Assembly (NCBI RefSeq): GCF_900168295.1
Contig: NZ_FVZL01000019.1
Location: 1-64,000 of the forward strand
Reading direction: 5' to 3'
DNA length: 64,000 nt
From: Arthrobacter sp. P2b
Lineage (GTDB): Bacteria > Actinomycetota > Actinomycetes > Actinomycetales > Micrococcaceae
The translations under genes were made by a program, and so were the position numbers. Below are positions 52,099-61,295 of this stretch, one piece after another (within the stretch, counting starts at the first letter, position 1; the number at the start of each line of letters is the position of its first letter). The notes beneath the pieces were generated by a model. It did no database searches, had not been told where the DNA came from, and worked only from the letters and a program-made list of their open reading frames with translations.

Positions 52099-54597
52099 AT
52101 GAACCCCACCCTCTCCCCTGCCGTAACCGCCCCGGCCGCCGGTTCGCCCGACGCTGAAGCACGCATCCGCGAACTGGCCGAAAGCCTTCCCCTTGAACAG
52201 CAGATCCAGCTCCTGACCGGCGCGGATGTCTGGGCAACGCACGCCCTTCCTTCCATCGGCCTTTCCCGCGTCGTCCTCTCGGACGGTCCCTCGGGGGTCC
52301 GTGGTGAAGACTTCGACGAGCGGCACGACTCCGTCTCCCTGCCGTCGTCGTCCGCCCTGTCCGCCACCTGGAGCGTGGACGTCGCCCGCCGCTACGGCCA
52401 GGTCCTGGGCCAGGAAGCCCGCCGCAAGGGCGTCCACGCCGTACTTGGCCCCACCATCAACCTGCACCGCTCACCCTTGGGCGGAAGGCACTTCGAATGC
52501 ATGAGCGAAGACCCCCGGCTCACCGCCACCCTGGCCGCAGGCTACGTGGCCGGCGTGCAGTCCATGGGCGTCGGGGCAACACCCAAGCACTACCTGGCCA
52601 ACGAGGCCGAAACGGACCGCTTCACCGCCGACTCCGTGGTGGACGAGCGCCCGCTGCGCGAGCTCTACCTCGCAGCCTTCGAAGACGCCATCACCGAGGC
52701 ACGCGCCTGGCTGGTCATGAGCTCCTACAACTCCATCAACGGGACCACGGCCAGCGAGAACCACCTCCTGAAGACCCCGCTGTCCACCGAGTGGGGCTTT
52801 GACGGCGTCGTTGTCTCGGACTGGACCGGCGTCCGGTCCGTCGAGGCGGCCAACGCCCACCAGGACCTCGAGATGCCCGGCCCGGTAGGCCACTGGGGAT
52901 CCAAACTGCTCGCAGCCGTCGAGGACGGCCGCGTCAGCCGCGCCGCCATCCTGGAAAAAGTCATCCGCATCCTCCGCCTGGCTGCCCGCGTCGGTTCGCT
53001 TGAAGGCGTCTCCCCCGCTGTGGCCGACCTTCCGCCGGCCCTCGACGCCGCCGCCGTCGCCCGTGAAGTGGCGGTCCGGGGCGCCGTCCTGGTCCGCAAC
53101 AAGGACGGGCTCCTGCCCCTTGACCCGTCAGCACTGGCCAGTGTTGCAGTCAGCGGCCACAACGCCGAAGAAGCCCGCACGCAGGGCGGCGGCAGTGCCA
53201 CCGTCATGCCCAAGTACACGGTCTCTCCCCTGGAGGGCCTGCGTGAAGCCCTGCCGGAAGGCGTCAGCGTCAGCTACGCCCGCGGAGCCAAGGTAGCCGA
53301 AGGCCTGCAGGCCTTCCCGCGCACCTCCCTGCACAACCCCGTGTCCGGCGTTCCCGGCATGCGGGTGACCTTCCTGTCCGAAGACGGTGCGGAAATCTCC
53401 GGTGAAGACCGGCTCGCGTCCCACCTCATCTGGTTCGGCGTCGGGATCCCGGAAGGTGCCGCCGCCATCCGCATGGAAGCTGACTGGACTGCCCCCACGG
53501 CGGGCATCCATCACTTGGGCGTGGGAACGGTGGGCTACATCCGCCTGTCGCTGCAGGGCGAGGAAGTGTTCAACGGCGAGATCGAGGATGACACCGACGT
53601 GCTCGGCGCTGCCCTCTTCGACCCGCCCAAGACCGTCCACCCCGTGGAAACCGCTGCGGGCGAAGCGGTACGCATCGAAGCCGTTTACGAGCTGCCCAAG
53701 CAGCAGGTCATCCCGTTCACCGCCATCCTCCTGGGCGAGGAAACCGTCGTGGAGGACCCCCAGGCCGATATTGACGCGGCAGTGGAAGCGGCAAAGGCCG
53801 CCGACGTTGCCATCGTGGTGGTGGGAACCAGCGCCGCGATCGAGTCCGAGGGCTTTGACCGCAAGGACCTTGACCTTCCCGGCCTGCAGAACCAACTGGT
53901 CGAAGCTGTTGCCGCGGTCAACCCGCGTACCGTCGTGGTGGTCAATTCCGGCTCACCGGTCCTGATGCCATGGCTCGACAAGGTGGGAGCCGTCCTGCTC
54001 GGCTGGTTCGGCGGCCAGGAATTCGGCCGTGCCATCGCGGACATCCTCCTCGGCGTCGAGGAGCCAGGCGGCCGCCTGCCCACCACCTGGCCCGCATCCC
54101 TGGAAGACGTTCCGGTACTGAACACCACACCGGTGGACGGCAAGGTGGTCTACTCCGAAGGCATCCACGTTGGCTACCGCGCCTGGCTCAAGCAGGAAGC
54201 TGCCGGCGGTGCCGCCCCTGCCCTCCCGTTCGGCTTCGGCATGGGCTACACCACCTTCGAACTGGGAACAGCCCACGCGCCCCAGTACGTGACCGCCGGC
54301 CAGGACGTCGTGGTGCACGTACCGGTCCGCAACACCGGCAAGCGCACCGGCCGTGAAACGGTGCAGGTGTACCTGGACCGCCCCGGCTCCGCCGTGGAGC
54401 GCCCCGTCCGCTGGCTCGCCGGCTACGCGGGAACGCATCTGGCGCCGGGAGGTACGGAAAGCGTGGAAGTGCGGATACCGGCACGGTCCTTTGGACATTA
54501 CGACGGCGGCTGGCAATTTGAGCAGGGCACGTTCCGCCTGCTGGTGGGCCGCCACGCCGCCGACGACTTCCAGACGCTGGACATCGAACTGCGGTAA
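52099..54597 (+). CDS. glycoside hydrolase family 3 (beta-glucosidase-like), PA14-type insert
   Basis: The 832-residue protein shows GH3 features: LLTGADVWAT, PSGVRGEDF, GPTINLHRSPLGGRHFE, GATPKHYLANEAE and the nucleophile D241 in VVVSDWTG. A region at about 430-550 looks like a PA14 domain between the two catalytic lobes, and a fibronectin-III-like C-terminal domain follows. No signal peptide, so it is cytoplasmic and fits the upstream transporter. A strong terminator follows. Confidence 0.94.
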   Translation: MNPTLSPAVTAPAAGSPDAEARIRELAESLPLEQQIQLLTGADVWATHALPSIGLSRVVLSDGPSGVRGEDFDERHDSVSLPSSSALSATWSVDVARRYGQVLGQEARRKGVHAVLGPTINLHRSPLGGRHFECMSEDPRLTATLAAGYVAGVQSMGVGATPKHYLANEAETDRFTADSVVDERPLRELYLAAFEDAITEARAWLVMSSYNSINGTTASENHLLKTPLSTEWGFDGVVVSDWTGVRSVEAANAHQDLEMPGPVGHWGSKLLAAVEDGRVSRAAILEKVIRILRLAARVGSLEGVSPAVADLPPALDAAAVAREVAVRGAVLVRNKDGLLPLDPSALASVAVSGHNAEEARTQGGGSATVMPKYTVSPLEGLREALPEGVSVSYARGAKVAEGLQAFPRTSLHNPVSGVPGMRVTFLSEDGAEISGEDRLASHLIWFGVGIPEGAAAIRMEADWTAPTAGIHHLGVGTVGYIRLSLQGEEVFNGEIEDDTDVLGAALFDPPKTVHPVETAAGEAVRIEAVYELPKQQVIPFTAILLGEETVVEDPQADIDAAVEAAKAADVAIVVVGTSAAIESEGFDRKDLDLPGLQNQLVEAVAAVNPRTVVVVNSGSPVLMPWLDKVGAVLLGWFGGQEFGRAIADILLGVEEPGGRLPTTWPASLEDVPVLNTTPVDGKVVYSEGIHVGYRAWLKQEAAGGAAPALPFGFGMGYTTFELGTAHAPQYVTAGQDVVVHVPVRNTGKRTGRETVQVYLDRPGSAVERPVRWLAGYAGTHLAPGGTESVEVRIPARSFGHYDGGWQFEQGTFRLLVGRHAADDFQTLDIELR

Positions 54598-54614
54598 TAC
54601 CGGGCGTTACTACA

Positions 54615-54657
54615 AAGGCCGGGCCGGATCCGAACACTTCGGATCCAGCCCGGCCTT
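54615..54657. terminator. strong hairpin terminator after the GH3 gene
   Basis: AAGGCCGGGC-C-GGATCCGAA and its complement TTCGGATCC-A-GCCCGGCCTT form a long stem with one bulged pair and a 3-nt loop, followed by CTTTGCTTTT. It can serve the plus-strand GH3 transcript and the convergent minus-strand gene. Confidence 0.9.
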
Positions 54658-54686
54658 CTTTGCTTTTCCTTCGGGCAGCCCTGGGG

Positions 54687-54968
54687 TTACACCAAACTCG
54701 GCTGGCTCGACAAAATGTAGTCCAATGCCGCAGGACCGGTCATCGACAGCCCCGGCCACACCAGCTGGCCGCCGCGGACGTACGGCTCAACGCGGGTTTG
54801 CCGGCGCATGGCGATCCACAGTGAAGCGCTGGCAATTGGCTCCTCGCCATTGAGGAAACACCAGCTCAGGTACAGCCCGTACACCTCGTCCTCGCGCAGG
54901 CCCGGCTGCTTGTCCGGGCAGCAGGTGATGCATTCCACAAGGAAACGGCTGCAATTCGGCACACTCAT
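54687..54968 (-). CDS. hypothetical protein with Cys-rich start
   Basis: The 93-residue protein begins MSVPNCSRFLVECITCCPDK, with a cysteine cluster, and has an acidic/aromatic middle (EDEVYGLYLSWCFLNGEEP). ATG 54968 follows AGGAGG. No family was recognised, although metal or redox binding by the N-terminal cysteines is possible. Confidence 0.68.
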   Translation of the reverse strand: MSVPNCSRFLVECITCCPDKQPGLREDEVYGLYLSWCFLNGEEPIASASLWIAMRRQTRVEPYVRGGQLVWPGLSMTGPAALDYILSSQPSLV

Positions 54969-55131
54969 ATCTGTAAACCTCCTGCTAAGAACCCACGGAC
55001 CCGGGCTCCAGTTGCCGTGCGGCAGCGCGCGGCAACAGAACCTCGCAAGTAGTTCGGAGCCGGGAACCAGCCGGATGGGTGCCAAAAATGCAGGTCTTCC
55101 TGACGCAGACCCGCAGTGCAAGGATTTCCTC

Positions 55132-55341
55132 ATGAACAACAATATGAGCGGCAACGAGGGGACCCACGGGCAGCACCTGCACGCCCACACGTCTCCGACC
55201 ACGCAACAAATGCGCACCGTTGGCCAGCGCCGCCGCGACGCCGAGGAGAAGCTGGAACACCACCTCCAGGAAGCCCGCCACAAGCAAGATCCTCATGACG
55301 AGCAGGAGGAAAACGGCAGCGGCGAAGAAGCCCCGCAGTAA
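55132..55341 (+). CDS. small hydrophilic protein
   Basis: The 69-residue protein is rich in His, Gln and Glu (GQHLHAHTSPTTQQMRTV; RRRDAEEKLEHHLQEARHKQD) and probably helical. ATG 55132 follows AAGGA. Function unknown. Confidence 0.58.
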   Translation: MNNNMSGNEGTHGQHLHAHTSPTTQQMRTVGQRRRDAEEKLEHHLQEARHKQDPHDEQEENGSGEEAPQ

Positions 55342-55343
55342 CC

Positions 55344-55370
55344 CGGTAGTTTCGACAGGCTCAACCACCG
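55344..55370. repeat. single CGACAGGCTCAACCACCG unit
   Basis: One unit of the repeat family described at 2079 lies directly after the small hydrophilic protein gene. No inverted partner is adjacent. Confidence 0.75.
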
Positions 55371-55443
55371 GGGACGGCAGCGGTCGTCACTGACCGCTGA
55401 CGGTGGCGCCGGCGTCGTCCGCTGTGGTGCTAACGTGACGCCT

Positions 55444-56907
55444 ATGCACCTGAAGGCTTACCAGCGAAGCCCTGCCCCGCGCCGCCGGAGACGAAAGCCA
55501 AGTACGGTCCTTTCCGGCTACGGCCGGTCCGCCGCAGCCTTCCAGGAGCGGCAGCTGTCCACCCTGCAACGGCTAGTCCGGCGCCTGGTACCCCGGCACC
55601 CCGCCCAGGTGATTGCGGTCGGCTTCGCGCTGGCGATCGCCGCGGGCACCGGCCTGCTCATGCTGCCGGTGGCCAAGGCCGGCGAGGGCGGCGCGTCGCT
55701 GCTAGAGGCGCTGTTCACGGCCACGTCCGCGGTTTGCGTCACCGGCCTGGTCACCGTGGACACCCCGGTGTTCTGGAGCGGATTCGGGCAGGCCGTCATC
55801 CTGGCCCTGATCCAGATCGGCGGGTTCGGAGTGATGTCCTTCGGCACCCTCCTGGGAGTGCTGATGGCCCGCCGGCTGGGCCTGCGCTCGCGGATGCTGG
55901 CCGCCGCCGAAACCAAAAGCCACGGCTTTGGCGACGTGCGCCGCGTCCTGCTGGGCGTTTTCCTCATTACGGTCATCGTTGAAACCGCACTGACCCTGAT
56001 CCTCATGCTGCGCTTCATGCTGGGCTACGGCTACCAGCCCTGGGAGGCGCTCTGGCACGGGGTTTTCCACTCCATTTCCGCGTTCAACAACGCCGGCTTC
56101 GCGCTGTACTCGGACAACCTCATGGGCTTCGTCAGCGACCCCTGGATCTGCCTGCCGATCGCCGCCGGAGTGATCATCGGCGGGCTCGGCTTTCCCGTCC
56201 TGTTCGAGCTGCGGCGCCAGTACCGGCCCGTCTTCTGGAGCATGAACACCAAACTGGTCCTGGTGGGCAGCGCCGTGCTGCTCGCCGGCGGCACGGCCTT
56301 CCTCACCGCCGCCGAGTGGACCAATCCCGCCACCCTGGGCGGGCTCCCGCCCGGCGACCGCATCCTGGGCGGGTTCTTCCAGTCCGTCATCACCCGCACG
56401 GCCGGGTTCAACAGCATCGACATCGCGCAGATGCACCCCGTGTCCTGGATGGGCATGGACATCCTGATGTTCATCGGCGGCGGGCCTGCCGGAACCGCCG
56501 GCGGCCTGAAGATCACCACGTTCGCCGTCCTGTTCTTCATCCTGGCCACTGAGCTGCGCGGCGGCACCGCGGTGAACATCTTCGGCAAGCGGCTCTCTCG
56601 CGCCGTGCACCGGCAGGCCATCACCGTGGTGCTCCTGGCCATCGCCCTGGTGACGGGCTCCACGATGTTCCTGATGCTGATCACGGATTTCGGGCAGGAG
56701 CGGATCCTCTTCGAAGTGGTCTCCGCGTTCGCCACGGTGGGCCTGTCCACCGGCATCACAGCCGCGATGCCGCCCGCCGGGCAGGTGGTCCTGATCCTGC
56801 TGATGTTTATCGGCCGCCTCGGCCCTGTCACACTTGGCACCGCACTCGCCGTCCGCGGCCGACCGATCATGTACGAATACCCGAAGGAAAGGCCCCTCAT
56901 TGGCTAA
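55444..56907 (+). CDS. potassium uptake membrane subunit, TrkH/KtrB family
   Basis: The product is about 487 residues with multiple TM segments and four pore-like loops: TATSAVCVTGLVTVDT, HSISAFNNAGFALYSD, RTAGFNSIDIAQM and AFATVGLSTGITA. The selectivity-type glycines are present. A basic cytoplasmic N-terminus precedes TM1. ATG 55444 is chosen over GTG 55435. It overlaps the regulator gene. Confidence 0.93.
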   Translation: MHLKAYQRSPAPRRRRRKPSTVLSGYGRSAAAFQERQLSTLQRLVRRLVPRHPAQVIAVGFALAIAAGTGLLMLPVAKAGEGGASLLEALFTATSAVCVTGLVTVDTPVFWSGFGQAVILALIQIGGFGVMSFGTLLGVLMARRLGLRSRMLAAAETKSHGFGDVRRVLLGVFLITVIVETALTLILMLRFMLGYGYQPWEALWHGVFHSISAFNNAGFALYSDNLMGFVSDPWICLPIAAGVIIGGLGFPVLFELRRQYRPVFWSMNTKLVLVGSAVLLAGGTAFLTAAEWTNPATLGGLPPGDRILGGFFQSVITRTAGFNSIDIAQMHPVSWMGMDILMFIGGGPAGTAGGLKITTFAVLFFILATELRGGTAVNIFGKRLSRAVHRQAITVVLLAIALVTGSTMFLMLITDFGQERILFEVVSAFATVGLSTGITAAMPPAGQVVLILLMFIGRLGPVTLGTALAVRGRPIMYEYPKERPLIG

Positions 56908-57592
56908 GGACTTGTTCTCCCGCAAAGCCGGGCGCGTGGCGCAGGCGAATTCCGTGGCCGTGATCGGCCTGGGGCGGTTCGGTGGTTCGCTGGCACTGGA
57001 GCTTGAAGCCCAGGGAACCGACGTGCTGGGCATCGACAGCAACGAGGAAATCGTGCAGTCCTACAACGGCCTGCTCACCCACGTTGTCCGGGCCGACTCC
57101 ACGAAGGAGGAGGTCCTGCGGCAGCTCTCCGTCCACGAGTTCGACCGCGTGGTGGTGGGCATCGGCACCGACCTCGAGGCCAGCATCCTGACCACCTCGC
57201 GCCTGCTGACCTTCAAGCACCCGCAGATCTGGGCAAAAGCCATCAGCGAACCGCACGCCGAAATCCTGGGCCAGCTGGGCGTCGAGAACGTCATCCGGCC
57301 CGAGCACGACATGGGCAAGCGGGTGGCGCACCTGGTGCGCGGATCGATCCTGGACTACGTGGAGTTCGAGGACGACTTTGTGATGATCCGCACCCAACCG
57401 CCCTCCGAAGCGCGGGACCGGCCGCTGGGGGTGCTTGGGATGCGGGACAAGTACGGCATCACGATCGTTGCGGTGAAGAGGCCGGGGACCGTCTGGACCC
57501 ACACCACGGCGCAGACGGTCCTCTACGACGACGACCAGATCATCGTCCAGGGCCCCAAGAACCTCGCCGAGGGTTTCAGCACCATGGCCTAG
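56900..57592 (+). CDS. potassium uptake regulatory subunit, TrkA/KtrA family
   Basis: The 230-residue protein has an RCK_N Rossmann domain (VIGLGRFGGSLALELEAQGTDVLGID) and an RCK_C domain (about 150-230). It gates the TrkH/KtrB pore by nucleotide binding. The start is TTG 56900 with GAAGGAAAGG upstream, overlapping the end of the pore gene by 8 bp. Confidence 0.92.
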   Translation: MAKDLFSRKAGRVAQANSVAVIGLGRFGGSLALELEAQGTDVLGIDSNEEIVQSYNGLLTHVVRADSTKEEVLRQLSVHEFDRVVVGIGTDLEASILTTSRLLTFKHPQIWAKAISEPHAEILGQLGVENVIRPEHDMGKRVAHLVRGSILDYVEFEDDFVMIRTQPPSEARDRPLGVLGMRDKYGITIVAVKRPGTVWTHTTAQTVLYDDDQIIVQGPKNLAEGFSTMA

Positions 57593-57602
57593 GAGGCCTT
57601 AC

Positions 57603-57651
57603 CGGTGGTTGAGCTTGTCGAAGCCCCGGGTTTCGACAAGCTCAACCACCG
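57603..57651. repeat. paired inverted REP-like repeats
   Basis: CGGTGGTTGAGCTTGTCGAA and the near-complement TTTCGACAAGCTCAACCACC form a near-perfect palindrome with a short GC-rich centre. It lies between convergent genes, the usual setting of REP elements. The same family is translated inside paaB. Confidence 0.85.
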
Positions 57652-57675
57652 TCAATTCGGCTGACCCAACCACCC

Positions 57676-59295
57676 TTAAGCCGCCAGGTCCCGTTCCCGC
57701 ACCAGGCGGGCGGCTGCTGCCGAAGCGGTGATGGCGACGACGGCCATCAGCAGGGCGCCCTCCGGGTCGAAGGCCTCAACGGGCATGGCCGAAGAGTGCC
57801 GGAACGGACTGAGGTCCTGCAGCCAGGTTGGCAGGCCCAGCAGCTCCCCGAACTGTCCCAGGACCAGGGCAACAGCCAACGCACCCCAGCCGACGGCGCT
57901 GCTCCACCTGGATGCTAGGGCGAACACCAGCGCGGTCACGGCGGGAAAGACGAGTGCCGCCGGGATGTGGGCCAGTGCGGCTGCCAGCACGGTGCCCGGC
58001 CCGCTTCCGCCCGCCTGAGACAAAGCCAGCACGACGGCCGCCGAGGCCCCTGCGGAGGCCGCGACCGCCGTCGTCGTGATTGCCGCGACGGCAAGCGTTC
58101 CGCCCAGCCAGCGAAGGCGCGACGCCGGAACGGCCAGGAGCAGTTCGGCGCGCCCTTCCGCTTCTTCCGCCCGCAGCCGCAGCACCGCCTCGACACCCGC
58201 GGCAGCTGCCAGGACCCCGCTGATGCCCAGCATGGCCGTGGTAAACAGGTCGATGAGGCCCGCGTCACCGGGAACGATGCGGCTCATCAGCTCCGCCACG
58301 GACGGGTTTCCTTCCAGTGCGTCGCGTACCACCGGGCCAAGTCCGCCGGCCACGGCCCCCAGCGCTGCGGAGATGATGCACCAACTGGCCAGGCCTCCAC
58401 GCTGCAGGCGCCATGCCAGGCCCAGCATCGACGCCAGGCCGGCGCCCGCCCTGTCCGGGCCCGACTCGTTCGCGGCGATATAGCTGGCCCCCAGGTCCCT
58501 GCTCCTGCGGAGCGCCACGGCCACTCCTGCCAGGACTGCTGTCCCGGCGCCGATCACCAGCAACGGCAGCATGTCCGCCTCGGTGAAGGGCCGGATGCGC
58601 TGTCCCCAGCCAATGGGTGACAACAGGGAGGGCCAGGCTGCGGTGACATGCAGCAGCGATTGGTCCGCGGTCCCCAGCGCGTCGCCGGCACCGCGGACCA
58701 GGTAGGCGGCGCCCACCAGCGCCGCCGCTGTCCCGTTCGCGCTTCGGGCGGAGGGCATGGCCTGTGCCACCAGCGCGGCGGCCGCCATGAAGAACAGGCC
58801 CACGGCGCCAACAGCCATTCCCGCCAGGAATGATCCCTGTGCCGGGAGTCCGGCGCCGATGAAACCTGCCGCAACGGCCAGTGCGAGGACCACGTTGGCG
58901 CAGGTGCCGAGAAGCAGGGTGGCGTACAGGGAACTCACCCGGGTGACCCGGGTGGAGCCTACCAGCTCGAACCGGCCCTGGTCCTCGTCCCCGCGCGTAT
59001 GCCGGACCACCAGGAAGGCACTCATCAACCCTGCCAGGACGGCCGTAAAGGAATAGCCCTGGAAGAAGGTGACCGCTCCGGAACTGATGCCGTCCGGGAG
59101 CCCCCGGAGGAACAGGAAGGCCGGGCTTGCCGCGGCCACGGAAATCAGGGCGGCCCGCTCGTTGTCTTCGCCGAACTGCGTGGTGACGGCGGTGGCTGCC
59201 GCGTATCCCAGGCCGGCGATGCCCAGGATCCAGGCGGCCAGGGTTCCGCGGTCCCTGCGGGCCTGGAGCAGGGCAAGCCGAAAAACGGCGCGCAT
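57676..59295 (-). CDS. ABC transporter permease
   Basis: The product is about 539 residues with 12 or so TM helices in two similar halves, matching the ABC-2-like exporter permeases linked to polyether or antibiotic resistance. ATG 59295 overlaps the ATPase stop (TGATG); GTG 59298 is also possible. It converges on the TrkA gene across the 57603 repeat. Confidence 0.85.
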   Translation of the reverse strand: MRAVFRLALLQARRDRGTLAAWILGIAGLGYAAATAVTTQFGEDNERAALISVAAASPAFLFLRGLPDGISSGAVTFFQGYSFTAVLAGLMSAFLVVRHTRGDEDQGRFELVGSTRVTRVSSLYATLLLGTCANVVLALAVAAGFIGAGLPAQGSFLAGMAVGAVGLFFMAAAALVAQAMPSARSANGTAAALVGAAYLVRGAGDALGTADQSLLHVTAAWPSLLSPIGWGQRIRPFTEADMLPLLVIGAGTAVLAGVAVALRRSRDLGASYIAANESGPDRAGAGLASMLGLAWRLQRGGLASWCIISAALGAVAGGLGPVVRDALEGNPSVAELMSRIVPGDAGLIDLFTTAMLGISGVLAAAAGVEAVLRLRAEEAEGRAELLLAVPASRLRWLGGTLAVAAITTTAVAASAGASAAVVLALSQAGGSGPGTVLAAALAHIPAALVFPAVTALVFALASRWSSAVGWGALAVALVLGQFGELLGLPTWLQDLSPFRHSSAMPVEAFDPEGALLMAVVAITASAAAARLVRERDLAA

Positions 59296-60239
59296 CACAG
59301 GACCTGGCTCTTCTGGTCTTTTTGGCTCCCCCGCCCGGGAGCCGCAGTCCCGCCGTAGTGGCGCATGAACAGCTCCTCGAGGGAGGGCGGTGCTGCCGTG
59401 ATGCCCGTGACGCCTGCTGTAGCCAAGGCCTCCAGGACATGGCCCAGGTCGGCTGCATCGGCGTCGAACTCCATGGCTGTACCGTCAACGCGGAGGTCGT
59501 GGATGCCCCGCCACGTGGACAGCAGCTCAGGCGACGCCGGCGACGTGACCCGGAAGCGGGTGCGGGTGAGGTGCCGAAGTTCGGCCAGGGTCCCGGATTC
59601 CACGGCCACCCCGGACCGGATGATGGTCACCCTGCTACACAGCTGTTCCACCTCGGCCAGGATGTGGCTGGACAGCAGCACCGTGGCCCCGTCCGCGGTG
59701 ACCCGGCGGACGTGCCGGCGGAACACCGCGTCCATGACCGGGTCCAGGCCCGAGCTCGGTTCATCCAGCAGGTAGAGGCTGGCCGGGCGGGAAAAAGCCG
59801 CAATCAGGGCGGCCTTCTGCCGGTTGCCCCTCGAGTAGGTCCGGGCCTTTTTCCGGGGATCGAAATCGAACTCGTCGATCAGCTGCCGGCGCAGGTTTTC
59901 ATCCGCGCCGCCGCGCAGCCCGGCGAGCAGGTCAATGACCTCGCCGCCGGTCAGGTTGGGCCAGAGCGTGACATCCCCGGGGACATAGGCAACATCCCGG
60001 TGTGCCCGCACCGGTTCAGCCCAGGGATCGATGCCGAACACCCGGGCCGTTCCGGAGGTTGGCCGGATCAGGCCCAGGAGGATTCGGAGTGTGGTGGACT
60101 TCCCTGCCCCGTTGGGTCCCAGGAAACCGTGGACTTCTCCGGACCTGACGGACAGGTCCAGGCCCGCGAGCGCTGTTGTCCGCCCAAAGTCCTTCACAAG
60201 CTGGCTGGTGGAGATGACGGGAGTTGCATCTGTGGTCAT
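59295..60239 (-). CDS. ABC transporter ATP-binding protein
   Basis: The 314-residue protein has Walker A GPNGAGKST, a signature region TYSRGNRQKAALIAAFS (SRGNRQ in place of LSGGQ) and Walker B LYLLDEPSSGLDP, with the switch His in LLSSH. The C-terminal 80 residues are the domain typical of drug or bacteriocin exporters. It is upstream of and overlaps the permease gene. Confidence 0.92.
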   Translation of the reverse strand: MTTDATPVISTSQLVKDFGRTTALAGLDLSVRSGEVHGFLGPNGAGKSTTLRILLGLIRPTSGTARVFGIDPWAEPVRAHRDVAYVPGDVTLWPNLTGGEVIDLLAGLRGGADENLRRQLIDEFDFDPRKKARTYSRGNRQKAALIAAFSRPASLYLLDEPSSGLDPVMDAVFRRHVRRVTADGATVLLSSHILAEVEQLCSRVTIIRSGVAVESGTLAELRHLTRTRFRVTSPASPELLSTWRGIHDLRVDGTAMEFDADAADLGHVLEALATAGVTGITAAPPSLEELFMRHYGGTAAPGRGSQKDQKSQVL

Positions 60240-60413
60240 GGCCGGTTCCTTGGTCGCAGCTATCACACCCAAGGCGGCTGCCCGGGGCATGCCGCAAGCG
60301 TTTCCGCATACGGGCCGACCAGGCTTCCCGGCTCTCCGGTCCACATCTTACAAGCGGTGAATCGAGCGCGGAAGAGTCGGATGATGATCGTGATCCGGGG
60401 TTGAACCTGTCCG

Positions 60414-60436
60414 GGTTTCGAGAGGCTCAACCACCG
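60414..60436. repeat. single repeat unit (GAGAGGCTCAACCACCG variant)
   Basis: TTTCGAGAGGCTCAACCACC differs at one base from the common repeat unit and lies between divergent ABC and FetB-like genes. Confidence 0.7.
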
Positions 60437-60473
60437 GTTCGTGCGGGTCAGTTGGCCCCATTAAGCTGGCAGG

Positions 60474-61220
60474 ATGCCTGACCTTGCCGCCCTGGTGCCC
60501 ACCCTCGTGGCCCTCGCCATCCTGGTGGCACTCACGGTGGCTGTGCTCTGGGGCTCGCGGACGCCGTCGTTCGTTGCCCCGGCCGTTGCCATCCTCCGCG
60601 GCGCTGCCCAGCTGGCCCTGATCAGCCTGGTGCTGGGCGGCATCATCAACGATCCGCTGTGGGTGGCGGTGGCGCTGCTGGTCATGTTCACGGTGGCCGT
60701 GGCGACGGCGACCCGCCGGCTCACGTGGTCCTGGCGGCGGTTCGCGGCAGTGGCCGCAACCATGGCGCTGGGCATCCTGGTGACCCTGGCCGTGGTGTTC
60801 GGCACCGGAGCGATAGAGTTCACGCCGCGGTATGTCCTGGCGGTGGGCGGAATTGTGATCGGCAACTGCATGAGCATCGCCGTGCTGGCCGGACGCCGGT
60901 TCTTCGAGGCTGTGCGGGACCAGTGGAGCGAGGTTGAAGGCTGGCTGGCACTGGGTGCGCAGCCGCACCGCGCAGCCCTCGCCCAGGCCCGCTTCTCCGT
61001 CCATGCGGCCCTGATCCCGTCCATCGACCAGACCAAAACAACCGGCCTGGTCACCCTGCCTGGCGCGTTCGTAGGCGCGATCTTCGGCGGCGCGTCACCC
61101 CTCGAGGCGGGCCGGTTCCAAATGGTGGTGCTGGCGTCCATCATGGCGGCGGGCTCCATCACCGCCGTCGCGCTGATCCGTTCCCTGCGCTCGGTGAAGA
61201 TGCGCCCGGAACCGCTCTAA
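60474..61220 (+). CDS. FetB/YbbM-family permease (UPF0014)
   Basis: The 248-residue protein has about seven TM helices and shows ILRGAAQLALISLVLG, GIVIGNCMSIAVLAGRRF and LPGAFVGAIFGGASPLEAGRFQ, the pattern of FetB, a permease linked to iron export in Escherichia coli. No FetA ATPase is adjacent in the window. Substrate inferred only from the family. Confidence 0.82.
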   Translation: MPDLAALVPTLVALAILVALTVAVLWGSRTPSFVAPAVAILRGAAQLALISLVLGGIINDPLWVAVALLVMFTVAVATATRRLTWSWRRFAAVAATMALGILVTLAVVFGTGAIEFTPRYVLAVGGIVIGNCMSIAVLAGRRFFEAVRDQWSEVEGWLALGAQPHRAALAQARFSVHAALIPSIDQTKTTGLVTLPGAFVGAIFGGASPLEAGRFQMVVLASIMAAGSITAVALIRSLRSVKMRPEPL

Positions 61221-61225
61221 CCACT

Positions 61226-61290
61226 GCAACGCGGGGTCACTCCCTGCCCAATGAACCGCCCGCGGAGGGCATTGAGTGACCCCGCGTTGC
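61226..61290. repeat. palindromic repeat GCAACGCGGGGTCACT, copy 1
   Basis: A 16-bp perfect inverted repeat (61226-61241 and 61275-61290) surrounds a 33-bp centre with a small inner dyad (CAATG/CATTG). It ends 5 bp before the hydrolase stop codon at 61296. A second copy is at 62873-62931, on the other side of the hydrolase and cupin genes. Confidence 0.85.
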
Positions 61291-61295
61291 TTCGT

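Noticed and set aside
51151-52467. A minus-strand frame of about 438 codons
   Set aside because: Antisense to the MFS and GH3 genes; composition is His/Asp/Gly-rich shadow sequence.
55702-57042. A minus-strand frame of about 446 codons
   Set aside because: Antisense to the potassium uptake genes; no motif supports it.
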